From NCBI GenBank assembly GCA_015179025.1, contig WHUX01000003.1:62001-126000 (forward strand): a stretch of 64,000 bases of DNA, in the 5' to 3' direction. The translations under genes and the position numbers were made by a program. Position 1 is the first letter of the stretch; every line of letters begins with the position of its first letter. This DNA comes from Terfezia claveryi. Its lineage: Eukaryota > Ascomycota > Pezizomycetes > Pezizales > Pezizaceae. The notes beneath the pieces are model-generated. The model was not told where the DNA came from. It searched no databases and saw only the letters and a list, made by a program, of their open reading frames with translations. Positions 52,015 through 63,571 of the stretch are shown here, piece after piece.

Positions 52015-55000
52015 CTGCCCCAGGCCATTTATCTTTGTCTGCATTTTCTGTGTCTTCCGCTTCTGTTGTTGACGAATCTCGCTTGTTCAGCGAGCATTTT
52101 GTTGTATCTATCTCCCTCAAAATTAATGATAGAACAATCACCACGTCAGCACTCATAGATTGCGTAGCCTCAGGAATTGCATTCATTCACCAGGCCTTTG
52201 TCAGTAAATTCTCTATACCCACGTCCAAGCTTAAAACCCCTCGTGTTCTGGATGTCATTGACGGCCGACCCATTTCCTCCGGGGATATCACCGATATTGC
52301 GTACTTGCCTGCCCAGGTCGGGGATCACTCCGAAGCCCTCCCGATGTTTGTAACTAAGCTCAAATACCCGATTGTGCTCGGAATCCCGTGGCTGAGAATG
52401 CACGATGTATCGGTCAGCTTCGGCTCTTATACCCTGCAGTTTAACAGCCAGTTTTGCAAAAAACACTGCGGGAATCCGAAGGCCACCGTTACTGGGCTGT
52501 GTGCCTTGCCACCCCCGATAATCCACCCGACCCAGGTGGCTCACCAGTCCGTACACATCAATGCCGCTAATTCTCCCGTGCCCCCTGCCCCTCCTATGCC
52601 CCCGGTTCCCCCTGTGCCCCCGGTTCCCCCTGTGCCCCCGGTCCCCCCTGGCCCCCAAAAACCTCTGAATGTTAGCTTTATCGGGGCAGGGGCTTTCGCT
52701 TACCTTACTAGAAGGCACAAGCTGAAGGCTCATGCCCTGTCCATACACGAGGTGAACCTGGAGATTAATAAGACACGGTTGAAGGAGGAGTGGAAGTCTA
52801 TGGTACTGGACGAATACCACGAATTCATCGACCTGTTTTCGGAGAAGGCCGCAGAAAAGCTCGCACCCCACCGGCCATATGACCATACTATTCCGCTGAT
52901 AGAGGGTAAGACCCCCCCCTATGGGCCCCTCTACGGAATGTCCCGGTTGGAGCTGGAAGCTTTGAAGAAGTACTTGGAGGAAAACCTCAACAAGAGCTTC
53001 ATTCGCCATAGCTCTTCTCCAGCGGGCACCCCGGTACTATTCGTCAAGAAATCGGATGGCTCTCTTAGGCTATGTGTGGACTATCGGGGGCTGAACGAGA
53101 TAACGGTCAAGAACAGGTATCCCCTACCTCTAATTCAGGAGACATTAGCCAGGCTTTCCAAGGCCAAATGGTTCACCAAACTGGATTTAAGAGGGGCATA
53201 CAACCTGGTAAGGATTGCCGAGGGGGAGGAGTGGAAAACGGCCTTCCGAACTCGTTATGGCCACTTCAAGTACAATGTCATGCCCTTTGGATTAACCAAT
53301 GCCCCGGCCTCTTTCCAGCACTTTATTAACGATACCCTCCGAGACTTCTTGGATGTGTTCTGCACGGCTTCCCTCGACGATATCTTGATCTATTCAGATA
53401 CCCTAGCAGAACACAAGATTCATGTCCGGCAGGTGTTGGAAAAGCTGGAGCAAGCCGGACTATACCTCAAGCCCGAGAAATGCGAGTTTCATGTGCAGGA
53501 GGTCAAATATCTGGGGTTGATCATCACCACGGAAGGCATCCGGATGGATCCTGCCAAAGTTGCCGCAATCCAGGAGTGGGAAACCCCAGCCAACTTGAAG
53601 GATGTGCAAGCCTTCCTAGGATTTGCCAACTTTTACCGCCGGTTCATCCTGGGATACTCACGGATCGCGGCACCCCTGACGGCCTTGACCAAAACGAAGG
53701 TAGAAGCTGGCTCGAAGGTAGAAGCTGGCTCGAAGGTAGAAGCTGGCTCACATCCGACAACGAAAAAGGCCTTCCAGTGGAATCCAGAAGCTCAGTTGGC
53801 CTTCCAGAACCTCAAGGAAGCCTTCTGCTCAGCACCGATCCTGGCCCATTTCGATCCGGACAGCGAATGTATCGTGGAGACTGACGCCTCCAACTATGTC
53901 TCCGCGGGGATCTTGTCTCAGTATGTCAACGGAATCCTCCACCCCGTGGCCTACTTCTCGAAAAAGCACTCCCCAGCTGAGTGCAACTACGAGATCTATG
54001 ACAAAGAGCTGATGGCCATCGTGCGAGCGTTCGAAGAATGGAGGCCACATCTGGAGTCAGCCAAGGGGATCATCGAGGTATTATCTGACCACAAAAACCT
54101 TGAGTATTTTACAACCACCAAGCTGCTGAACCGACGGCAGGCCAGGTGGTCAGAATTCCTCTCTCGGTTCAACTTTAAGATCAAATACCGGCCAGGAAAG
54201 GCTGGTGGCAAACCGGACGCCTTGACTAGGAGATCAGGTGACCTCCCTAAAGGGGGGGATGAAAGGCTAAAATACCAAAATCAGGTGGTATTGAAGCCCG
54301 AAAACCTTGATCTGGCGGCCAATGTCCTTGCTGATGTGGAAGCTGAGGCTGAGGCTGATGCGGAAGCTGAGGCTGATGGAAGAGCTGACCTCCGACAACT
54401 GGTGAGACAGGCATACGAGGATGACCCCCTGGCCAAGGAAATTATCGCCGCAATGGATTCTGGCCAGCGCCGCCACCCCAAGATCTCCCTAGCCGAGTGT
54501 ACCGTCCAGGAAGGCCTTCTCTACCACCTCGAACGGCTATATGTGCCGGAAGGAGAGCTGCGCCTTCGATTGATCAAGGAACACCACGACGGCCTGATTG
54601 CAGGTCACCCTGGAGTAGCCAAGACGTTAGAGCTTCTGGCCAGGGAGTACACTTGGATTGACCAACGGAAGGACGTGGAGCGGTATATACGGAACTGCCA
54701 TGTTTGCAAGCGTGCTAAGCCTGTCCGCCACGCCCTGTACGGGACCCTGAAACCTCTGGATATCCCAGATCGGCCGTGGCTGCACCTGACAATGGACTTC
54801 GTAACAGGGTTGCCAGAAGATTCGGGGTTCAATGCCATCTTGATGGTGGTAGATCGGTTGACAAAAATGAGGCACGTTATACCTTGCCGGGATACCTGCT
54901 CTGCCCCAGAGTTAGCCAATCTCTACCTCAATAATGTATTCCGATACCATGGCCTCCCTGAATCGATCATATCCGACCGTGGCCCCCAGATTACCTCAGA

Positions 55001-55843
55001 ATTCTGGCAAGCCTTCTGCGAACTTCTGGGGATCAAAGTATGGCTGTCAACGGCTTATCACCCCAGACGGACGGCCAGTCGGAGAGGATGAACGCCATTA
55101 TGGAGCAATATCTGCGGGCCTTTGTCAATTACCAGCAGGATAACTGGGTTTCGTTGCTGGCGACCTGTGAATTCGCCGCCAACAACCAATTCTCGGAGTC
55201 CTCGAAAACCTCTCCGTTCCTAGCCAATTATGAATGGCACCCTCGATTCGTGGATTCCCTGGCGCCCCTGCAAAAAGCGCACCCCCCAGCGAAGGAGTTC
55301 GCAGCCGGGATCGCTGAGCTCCACTCCACCCTGAAAGCGGAGCTGGGATATGCGTAAGCCAGGCAAGCTGAGTATGCCAACGGATCACGGTTGCCAGCCC
55401 CCAAATACCAGCCAGGAGACAAGGTGTGGCTGTCCAGCCGGCACTTCCGGACAGAGCGGCCATCTCGCAAGCTCGACCACAAGTTCTTGGGTCCATTCGA
55501 GGTGTTGGCCGCTGTAGGCACTCATGCCTATCGATTGAGGTTCCCTAAGGACATCAAACGCCACCCGGTTGTCCATGTTTCCGAGATCGAGCCCGCCGCG
55601 GAGGACCCTCTTCCAGGACAGGAACACCCTCCACCCCCTCCCGTGGTTATCGAAGGTGAAGAGGAATGGGAGGTGGAGGAAGTGCTGGACTCGCGGAGAA
55701 GGTACGGGCGTTTGCAGTACAAGGTTAAGTGGCTAGGGGACGAGGAGACGACCTGGCAGCCCGCTGATGACCTGGAAAATGCACCGGACCTGGTCAACTT
55801 GTTCCACCAGCGCTACTCTCGAAAGCCTCGCCCTGCGCCATGA
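51975..55843 (+). pseudogene. pol: Gypsy B Pol (PR-RT-RH-IN-chromodomain), two late defects
   Basis: Order: protease (ALIDCVASGIAF; the Gly after Asp-Cys is Val), a Pro/Val repeat linker (near 52.58-52.65 kb), and reverse transcriptase ([36 protein letters not shown], where family members have YLDD). RNase H follows ([23 protein letters not shown]), then an Ala/Glu/Asp repeat hinge, integrase with HHCC finger (HHDGLIAGHPG, RNCHVCKRAK) and core (MDFVTGLPED, ISDRGPQI), and a chromodomain ([28 protein letters not shown]). The frame is open to about 55062, where one C is missing from a C run; a TAA at 55355 replaces Gln (CAA in Gypsy A). The element copies itself through RNA and its chromodomain would steer integration to chromatin, but this copy is probably inactive. 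Confidence 0.9.
53697..53752 (+). repeat. 18-bp coding repeat, three copies (KVEAGS)
   Basis: AAGGTAGAAGCTGGCTCG is repeated three times in frame inside Gypsy B pol, between reverse transcriptase and RNase H. Gypsy A has a single related KAEAGS copy, and Gypsy C lacks it. Confidence 0.85.
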
Positions 55844-55976
55844 TGCTCTTGTCAGCCTGGGATTGGAATTGTTGTGGTTATTGGTTTTATTCGCCTGTTC
55901 TGCTTGTGTGTTTTTTGCCTTGCTTCTCGCCTTGTTTATTTGTTGCCTTGCCTTCCGTCGCTGGGGCTCCGAGCCT

Positions 55977-55986
55977 AAAGGGGGGA
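55977..55986 (+). other. Gypsy B polypurine tract
   Basis: AAAGGGGGGA, three bases before the 3' LTR; the primer for plus-strand synthesis. The same tract precedes the Gypsy A 3' LTR and, on the minus strand, the Gypsy C 3' LTR. Confidence 0.85.
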
Positions 55987-55989
55987 TAG

Positions 55990-56508
55990 TGTCACAACTG
56001 TCTCCTCCCAGCCTAGTCTGACCTCGTTATTGTTGTTGTTGTTACCGTTGTTCATCACCTGCGACGCAGGTGATAGCGTTGTTATCTCGGCTCCCGAGAT
56101 AAGGGGTCTCGGGAACCTTATTCCTTCCGATGGCCTTGGCCAGGAAGGAAGCCTGTATATATAGCTTGCTCTCTCCGCCCTCTCGTTGGATCCCTATCCA
56201 ACGTCTTGTATCCTAATACAGACCTTGCCTCTCTCCGCGAAGGTGTACTCCCATGTACACTCCTCTTGTCTTGCCTCGTCCCGTGAACAACTCTGCAGCA
56301 CAGCTGCCTCCCCTGACCCTGACACACGCAGCAACTGCCTCCGCGTGTCTTGTGCTCCTTGCCCACTGTCTCTCTTGCCTCTCGCCCTTGCCTCCCACCT
56401 CAGCCTTCCCCTAGTCGCACACGTAGCGTTCCTACGTGAGTGTCACCCTAGCCTTGCCCTTGCCCCGGCGTACCCCTTGGTACCCTTGTCCCCAGAGCCG
56501 TCGTTACA
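55990..56508 (+). repeat. Gypsy B 3' LTR
   Basis: TGTCACAACTG to GTCGTTACA, 519 bp, the same length as the 5' copy. It is followed by the CTCCC duplication and the interrupted LINE sequence. Confidence 0.95.
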
Positions 56509-56513
56509 CTCCC

Positions 56514-59383
56514 AGCTCACTTTGGCGAAGCTTACGAACACCTAGTCCAGCTAACTAGGGCCTTTTCAATCACCAAGTCAACGTCTATCCGCAGCAAAAA
56601 GTGGTGGGATGAAGAACTCTTGGCCCAGTTATACATAACACGCCATGCTACAGTAGAACATTACCAAAAGGAGTCCGAGCTCCTCAAGAAAATGGTTCGG
56701 AGGAAAAAGAGAGCATGCTGGGCAAAGTTTTTTAAAGAAGAAGGTGACCGCCACCCATAGGATATCGTTCGTATTGCCAAAGACCCCTTCTGTACGGCCA
56801 CTACATGCAACGATATCAAGGATCAGAGGGGAAATACTTGGAGCTCGGATATAGACAAGAGCGAAGCCTTCCTTTCACATAACTTCATCAGACACCCTAC
56901 TCCCACCTCCCCCCGGCCAATAATTGCCCGCAGTCCAACCAAATATCAAGCGGCAGAAGCAGTTAATATCCAATCGATATACAAAGCCCTCTCCAGAACA
57001 AAGAACAATTCGGCACCAGGCCCAGACAGAATCTCTTACCGTCTCCTCAAGTTATTAAAAGATACCCATCTAGGCCAGTGTGTCTTAAACGACATAGCTA
57101 GATGTCTAGAAGGAGTCTCCATCCAGATTCATGGCACGAACTCACCTGCATCATGATACCTAAGCCACAGAAAGACCACAGTCTAGTCAAAGGCTGGAGA
57201 CCTATAGTACTCCTCAACTGTATCTGCAAATTGGGGGAGAAAGTTATCGCAGATGCACTTCAGTCCTCCTTTCCCTTCCATAACTTACAGTATGGATCCA
57301 GAAAAAACAGGTCGGCTACAGACAGCATGATAATTACGACAAGCCTAATTCAAAGAAGTATGGTAACAGGGCACCAGGCAACCCTTCTCAGAAAAGACAT
57401 AGTTTCAGCCTTCAACAATGTACGTACAGAAGGCGTCATTGCAGAACTCAAGAAAGGGGCAAATACTAGAAATCTTATACCCTTCGTAAGAAGGTTTTTA
57501 GCACCAAGATCATTCGACCTCGTCTAGGACAACCTAGTCAGAGGGCAGGGCACTATGGAGGAAGGAACTCCACAGGGGAGTCCCCTCAGTCCAGTGATCT
57601 TCCTGATCTACCTGTCCAGAACCCTCCACAAAGCTGACACTTTATGCAAAAAAGCCACAAGCACGATAAGACATAGCAGCCGTCTTACTCCTCCCAAAGC
57701 CCACAAATCCAAATACATCTCTTCAGCTATGCGGACGATGTCAACCCCCTCATCCTAACATCCCTTCTATGCAAAGCACATGATAGGGTAGTAACGAATG
57801 TGGATAGAATACTAGAAGAGGCAGCAGAAGCAGACAACCTACAATGGGATAAGGCCAAGAACTCCCACTTGGACTTTAGACCCTCTCGAAAACTAAGACA
57901 CATAACCACACTAGGCATCATCATCGACAACAAGCTCAACTACAAGCGACACATAGAGGCTCGAACAGAGAAGGCAGAAAGAGCTCTAGTAGTTCTCCAA
58001 CGTCTAGGGAATAGCAATGGAAGAGTCTCCCCCCGCAGCCTCCGCGCCATGCTCACTGGTCTCATCAGACCGATATTCCTATGGGGAGCCGAACTGTGGT
58101 ACAAAATAGGCCCCCCCACCTCACCAGACCTGTGTCTGGCCAGACAAGAACAACTAGAATACAAAGCTTTAAGAAAGATCTGTGGAGCATATCATGGCAG
58201 TTCACATGAAAAGCTGGGCCTAATTGCTAACGTCGAACCTTTAGTGGACAAGCTCCATGATATGGCAGCGCAGTGGGCAGCCCGTGTCATCCGCACAGGC
58301 AACCAAGACATCAGGGACATCCTCTCCTCGTCTTCCCCCTCTAATGACCCCATCACCTCAGCCTTCCATATCGCCTCCCCCTCTTTCACCCTTCCCCCTC
58401 TACCCCTAAGCCTTAGCTTCGGGAACGCAAACCCCCCCCATGATCATGGCCTCAGACTCGGTCTAGCATTACAGGTCCTATTCGAACCATCAAACATACA
58501 CTCTAAAGACAAGCTAAGGTGGGCAGTGAAGCTCGAGGAACTCTCAGAAGGAGGTTAGACACTCTGCTATACTGATGGCACAGGAAGAGGAGGACACCAC
58601 GCTTCGGCATTTTACTCAGAGGATAACCAGGGGAACCCCCCAGTCTCAGGTTATTCTTACCTTGGGACAGAATCCACAGTTGCTGATGCCGAACACCAAG
58701 CGATAGCACTCGCACTCCAAGCTCACAAGGACACTCCTATGATACACCTCCTATCCGATTCTGCAGCCGCTATATCCTCTATAGTCAACCTTTCCCTCAG
58801 AACACAGCCACCCAGAAGCGGGATAGAGTCTAACCTAATAGCACTCCTGATCGAACGTGACAGCAACCACTATGATACCGCCATCTCGTAGCTTCGCTCA
58901 CACATTGGTATCAGAGGTAATGAGGAAGCAGATAAGCTAGCCGCCTTTAGCTCGTCCCTAGGACAGGTCAAGGCACAAGAATCACTCATCACAGAAGGAG
59001 GCATCAGACAACTTTCCAAAGCCAAGCGAGCAGCAGCATGCACCAGCCCCAGTTTCGGGATTCGGAGGTCAGAATGGAACCGCCATGCTCTGTCCACATA
59101 TACGTGGTGCAGGACAGAGAAAGGACCTCAGAAGTCATGGCTCTCCCGTCTGGGTAAAGCAACATCAAGCGCTTGCCCCTGCGGACATCATACACAGGAT
59201 GGTCGGCACCTGGTCTTCATCTGCCTCCATTTCCACGATCAGAGACAGGCCCTAGGAAGTATAAAGGATTGGGAAGATCTAGATCGCCCGATTTGGATCC
59301 GAGAGGAGGAGGGAGAAGACTGGGATGCAGTAGAAGCCTTCTTCAGCTTCCTCTATAAGAAAATGGTGGGAAGAGGCGCATAG
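56514..59383 (+). pseudogene. LINE ORF2 reverse transcriptase, RNase H and zinc region
   Basis: Continues the endonuclease half after Gypsy B. Landmarks: SAPGPDRISYRLLKLL, IPKPQKDHSLVKGWRPIVLLN, EEGTPQGSPLSPVIFLIYL, the catalytic SYADDVNPL near 57.72 kb (frameshifted), RNase H (YTDGTGRGGHHAS, EHQAIALAL, SDSAAAIS), RSHIGIRGNEEADKLA, and a Cys/His zinc motif (ACPCGHHTQDGRHLVF). Frameshifts near 57.12 and 57.72 kb and TAG codons at 56758, 57525, 58556 and 58888 disable it. At least three of these replace expected Trp. Confidence 0.85.
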
Positions 59384-59882
59384 GCGGAGGGCTGGAATAG
59401 ACTACAGGGCCATCAGGGGAATTAGAAATATCCATTCATGCTAGGATGGGCTGGCCTTAGTTGGCCGGTAGCACTCACGATTTCTCTTTACACTTCCCTG
59501 TTACATATATGTATCTATCTGCGTTGTTTGTCTATTTTGTTTTGACGCGGGCTTCAGTCAGGCCCCTCGGGGTCATCTGCCATTTAGTTTGTTAATGACA
59601 GCATGGGAGCTTTGCGTCACTCGAGTCTCTGCTTTACATCTGTTTTGAGTCCATTCTACAGTTGTTTCACACTTTCAGACATCTCGATGGCACTGTTTCT
59701 GGGCCCAGGGAGTCTACGAATTCCCTTCACACATGTATCTATCTTCATTGCTTTCTGTGCGCCGGACCTGGCAGATTAACTTGCCTTGTCCTAAATCCAC
59801 CCGGGTTTCCGGGTGGCTCTTCATAGTCCCCTTACTGGGACTGAATAAGAGTAACAAGTATTTAAAAAAAAAAAAAAAAAAA
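59384..59882 (+). other. LINE 3' UTR with terminal hairpin and A tail
   Basis: Contains the block GTCAGGCCCCTC...GTTAATGACAGCATGGG (from 59548) shared with the repeats at 12161 and 30227, and GGCAGATTAACTTGCC. The hairpin is AGTCCC (59825-59830) with GGGACT (59837-59842), followed by GAATAAGAGTA and about 18 A. It is the probable recognition structure for the LINE reverse transcriptase. Confidence 0.82.
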
Positions 59883-62800
59883 CAGTGCCATTGGAGACCA
59901 TTCGGAGGACCTCCCAATGTTCGTGACCAAACTAAAATATCCAATTGTGCTTGGGATCCCCTGGCTTAGAATGCACGATGTGTCAGTCAGCTTCGGCTCT
60001 TACACCTTGCAATTCAACAGCCATTATTGCAGAAAGAACTGCGGAGGTCCAAAAATTACCGTCACGAGGCTATGCGCCTTACCACCCCCGATAATCCACC
60101 CAGCCCAGGTAGTACACCAGCCTGCGCACATCAATGCTGCCCATCCCCCTGTCCCCCTGGCGCCCCCAAAACCCTTGAACGTTAGCTTTATCGGAGTAGG
60201 GGCTTTTGCTTACCTCACCAGGAGGCACAAGCTGAAGGCACACGCTCTCTCCATACATGAGGTGAACCTAGAGATCAACAAGACGAGACCCAAGGAGGAG
60301 TGGAAATCCATGGTTCCGGATGAATACCATGAATTCATTGACCTGTTCTCGGAAAAAGCAGCAGGAAAGCTTGCCCCCCATCGACCATACGACCACACAA
60401 TCCTGCTGGTAGCAGGTAAGACCCCCCCTTATGGACCTCTCTATGGGATGTCCCGAGTGGAACTGGAAGCTCTGAAAAAATATCTGGAGGAAAACCTCAA
60501 CAAGAGCTTCACCCGCCACAGCTCCTCCCCAGCGGGTGCCCCGGTGCTATTCGTGAAGAAGTCGGATGGCTCTCTTTGGTTGTGTGTTGATTATCGTGGT
60601 CTGAACGAGATAACGGTCAAGAACAGGTACCCCTTGCCCCTGATCCAGGAGACATTAGCCAGGCTTTCCAAGGCAAAATGGTTCACCAAATTGGATCTGA
60701 GAGGGGCATACAACTTGGTACGAATTGCTGAGGGGGAGGAGTGGAAAACTGCCTTCCGGACGCGATATGACCATTTTGAGTACAATGTGATGCCTTTCGG
60801 CCTAACCAACGCCCCCACCTCTTTTCAGCACTTTATCAATGACACTCTGCGGGATTTCCTAGATGTATTCTGCATGGCCTACCTTGACAATATCCTCATT
60901 TACTCGGACTCCCTGGCTGAACACAAAATCCATGTCCGGCAAGTCCTGGAGAAACTGGAACAAGCCGGGTTATACCTCAAGCCAGAAAAATGTGAATTCC
61001 ATGTGCAAGAGGTGAAGTATCTGGGCTTGATAATAACCACCGAAGGCATCAGGATGGACCCCGCCAAAGTTGCCGCAATCCAGGAGTGGGAAACCCCGGC
61101 CAACTTGAAGGATGTGCAAGCCTTCCTAGGATTTGCCAACTTTTACCGCCAATTTATCCTGGGATACTCAAGGATCGCAGCACCCTTCACGGCTTTGACA
61201 AAAATGAAGGCGGAGGCTGGTTCACACCCGATGATGAAAAAGGCATTCCAAGGGAATCCGGCAGCTCAGGTAGCCTTCGAAAACCTCAAAAAGGCCTTCT
61301 GTTCAGCACCTATTCTGGCCCATTTCGACCCTGACCGTGAGTGTATTGTCGAAACCGATGCCTCCGATTACGTCTCCGCAGGAATTCTGTCCCAGAATGA
61401 TGACAATGGGATCCTTCACCTAGTAGCCCATTTCTCAAAGAAACACTCCTCGGCAGAGTGTAATTACGAAATCTATAATAAGGAGTTAATGGCAATTGTG
61501 CGAGCATTCGAGGAATGGAGACCACACCTGGAATCGGCAAAGGGGGTTATCGAGGTCCTCTCTGACCATAAGAACCTAGAGTACTTCATAACCACCAAAT
61601 TGCTAAATCGCCAACAGGCTAGGTGGTCGGAATTCCTCTCTTGGTTAAACTTCAAGATAAGGTATCGGCCGGGAAAGGCTGGGGGTAAGCCGGATGCACT
61701 GACCAGGAGATCAGGAGATCTCCCTAAAGGGGGGGATGAAAGGTTGAAGTACCAGAATCAGGTGGTACTGAAACCTGAAAATCTCGACCTGGCGGCCAAT
61801 ACCCTTGCGGAAGCTGAGGCTGAGGCTGATGCGGAAGCTAAAGCTGAGGCTAAGGCTAATGCAGAAGCTGAAGCTGAGGCTGAGGCTGATGCGGAAGCTG
61901 AGGCTGACCTCCGACAACTAGTGAGACAGGCATATGAGGACGACCCCCTGGCCAAGGAAATTATCACCGCAGTGGATTCTGGCAAGCGCTGCCACCCCAA
62001 GATCTCCCTAGCCGAGTGTACTGTCTAGGAAGGCCTCCTCTACCACCTCGAACGGCTGTATGTGCCGAAAGGAGAGCTGCGCCTTCGATTGATCAAGGAA
62101 CACCATGACAGCCTGGTTGTAGGTCACCCTGGAGTGGCCAAAACGTTAGAGCTTCTGGCCAGGGAATACACATGGATTGACCAACGGAAGGACGTGGAGC
62201 GGTACGTACGGAACTGCCACGTTTACAAGCGTGCTAAGCCTGTCCGCCACACCCCGTATGGGACCCTGAAACCTCTGGATATCCCTGATCGGCCGTGGCT
62301 GCACCTGACTATGGACTTCGTGACAGGGTTGCCAGAAGATTTGGGGTTCAATGCCATCTTGATGGTGGTAGATCGGTTGACGAAAATGAGGCATGTTATA
62401 CCTTACCGGGACACCTGCTCCACCCCAGAGTTAGCCAATCTCTACTTCAACAATGTATTCCGATACCATGGCCTTCCTGAGTCGATCGTATCCGACCGTG
62501 GCCCTCAGTTTACCTCAGAATTCTAGCAAGCCTTCTGCGAACTTCTGGGGATCAAAGTACGCCTGTCAATGGCATATCACCCCCAGACGGAGGGCCAATT
62601 AGAGAGGATGAACGTCATTATGGAGCAATATCTGCGGGCCTTTGTCAATTACCAGCAGGATAACTGGGTTTCGTTGCTGGCCACCTGCGAATTCGCCCCG
62701 AACAAACAGTTCTCGGAATCCTCCAAAACCTCCCCTTTCCTGGCTAATTATGGTTGGCACCCCCGGTTCATGGATGCCCTGGCGCCCCTGCAGAAAGCCC

Positions 62801-63363
62801 AACCCCTAGCCAAGGAATTCGCAGCCGGAATCACTGAGCTCCACTCGACCCTGAAGGCAGAGCTGAGGTATACGCAAGCCAAGCAAGCCGAATATGCCAA
62901 CGGCTCACAGTTGCCAGCCCCCAGATATCAGCTAGGCGACAAGGTATGGCTCTCCAGCCGGCACTTCCGAACAGAACGGCCCTCCCGCAAGCTCGACCAC
63001 AAGTTCCTGGGTCCATTTGAGGTGTTGGCTGCTGTGGGCACTCATGCCTACCGCCTGAGGTTCCCCAAAGACATCAAACGACATCCAGTCGTCCATGTCT
63101 CCGAGATCGAGCCTGCCGCTAGCGACCCTCTCCCCGGCCAGAAACACCCTCCACCTCCCTCCGTGGTTATCGAAGGTGAGGAGGAATAGGAGGTAGAGGA
63201 AGTGCTGGACTCCCGAAGAAGGTATGGGCACCTGCAATATAAGGTCAAATGGCTGGGAGATGAGGAGACGACCTGGCAACCAGCGGAGGACCTGGAAAAC
63301 GCACTGGACTTGGTCACTCTGTTTCACCAGCGTTACCTCCGGAAGCCTTGCCCCGCCCAATGA
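59883..63363 (+). pseudogene. Gypsy A pol, 3' part (RT-RH-IN-chromodomain), broken
   Basis: Resumes at the duplicated CAGTGCCATTGGAG. Reverse transcriptase has YLDN in place of YLDD (AYLDNILIYSD), a loss of one catalytic Asp. RNase H ([12 protein letters not shown]) is followed by a long Ala/Glu/Lys/Asp repeat hinge (about 61.80-61.91 kb). The integrase finger has Tyr for the last Cys (RNCHVYKRAK). TAG codons at 62026, 62524 and 63187 replace Gln, Trp and Trp. The chromodomain continues to the TGA at 63361. This copy is clearly inactive. Confidence 0.9.
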
Positions 63364-63571
63364 TGTTCTTGTAGTCCTGGAATTGGTTATTAGGGTTGTT
63401 TTGTCGCTGTTGTTATTGTCGTTGTTGTTGGGATTATTGTTGGTATGTACTTCCAGCGTTGGGGTTGTGTTATGGGTTATTGGTTTTAGTCGCCTGTTTT
63501 GTTTGTATGTTTTTGTCTTTTCTTTTGCCTTGTCTTTCGTCACTGGGGCTCCGAGCCTAAAGGGGGGATAG

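Larger units (their letters stand above)
50248..56508 (+). mobile_element. Gypsy B: complete chromovirus nested in the LINE
   Basis: Two 519-bp LTRs, target duplication CTCCC (50243-50247 and 56509-56513), intact gag, nearly intact pol and a polypurine tract. The LTRs differ at about 13 positions by hand count (about 2.5%), most of them transitions. It is the youngest of the three layers, because it interrupts the LINE that interrupts Gypsy A. Confidence 0.95.
49466..59882 (+). mobile_element. Tad-like LINE, 5' truncated, inserted in Gypsy A and itself split by Gypsy B
   Basis: Bounded by the 14-bp duplication CAGTGCCATTGGAG (49452-49465 and 59883-59896). The 3' end has a hairpin and a pure A tail. 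Own length is about 4.15 kb once Gypsy B and its duplication (50248-56513) are removed. It lacks ORF1 and starts just before the endonuclease domain. Order: endonuclease, reverse transcriptase, RNase H, zinc motif, 3' UTR. Confidence 0.9.
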
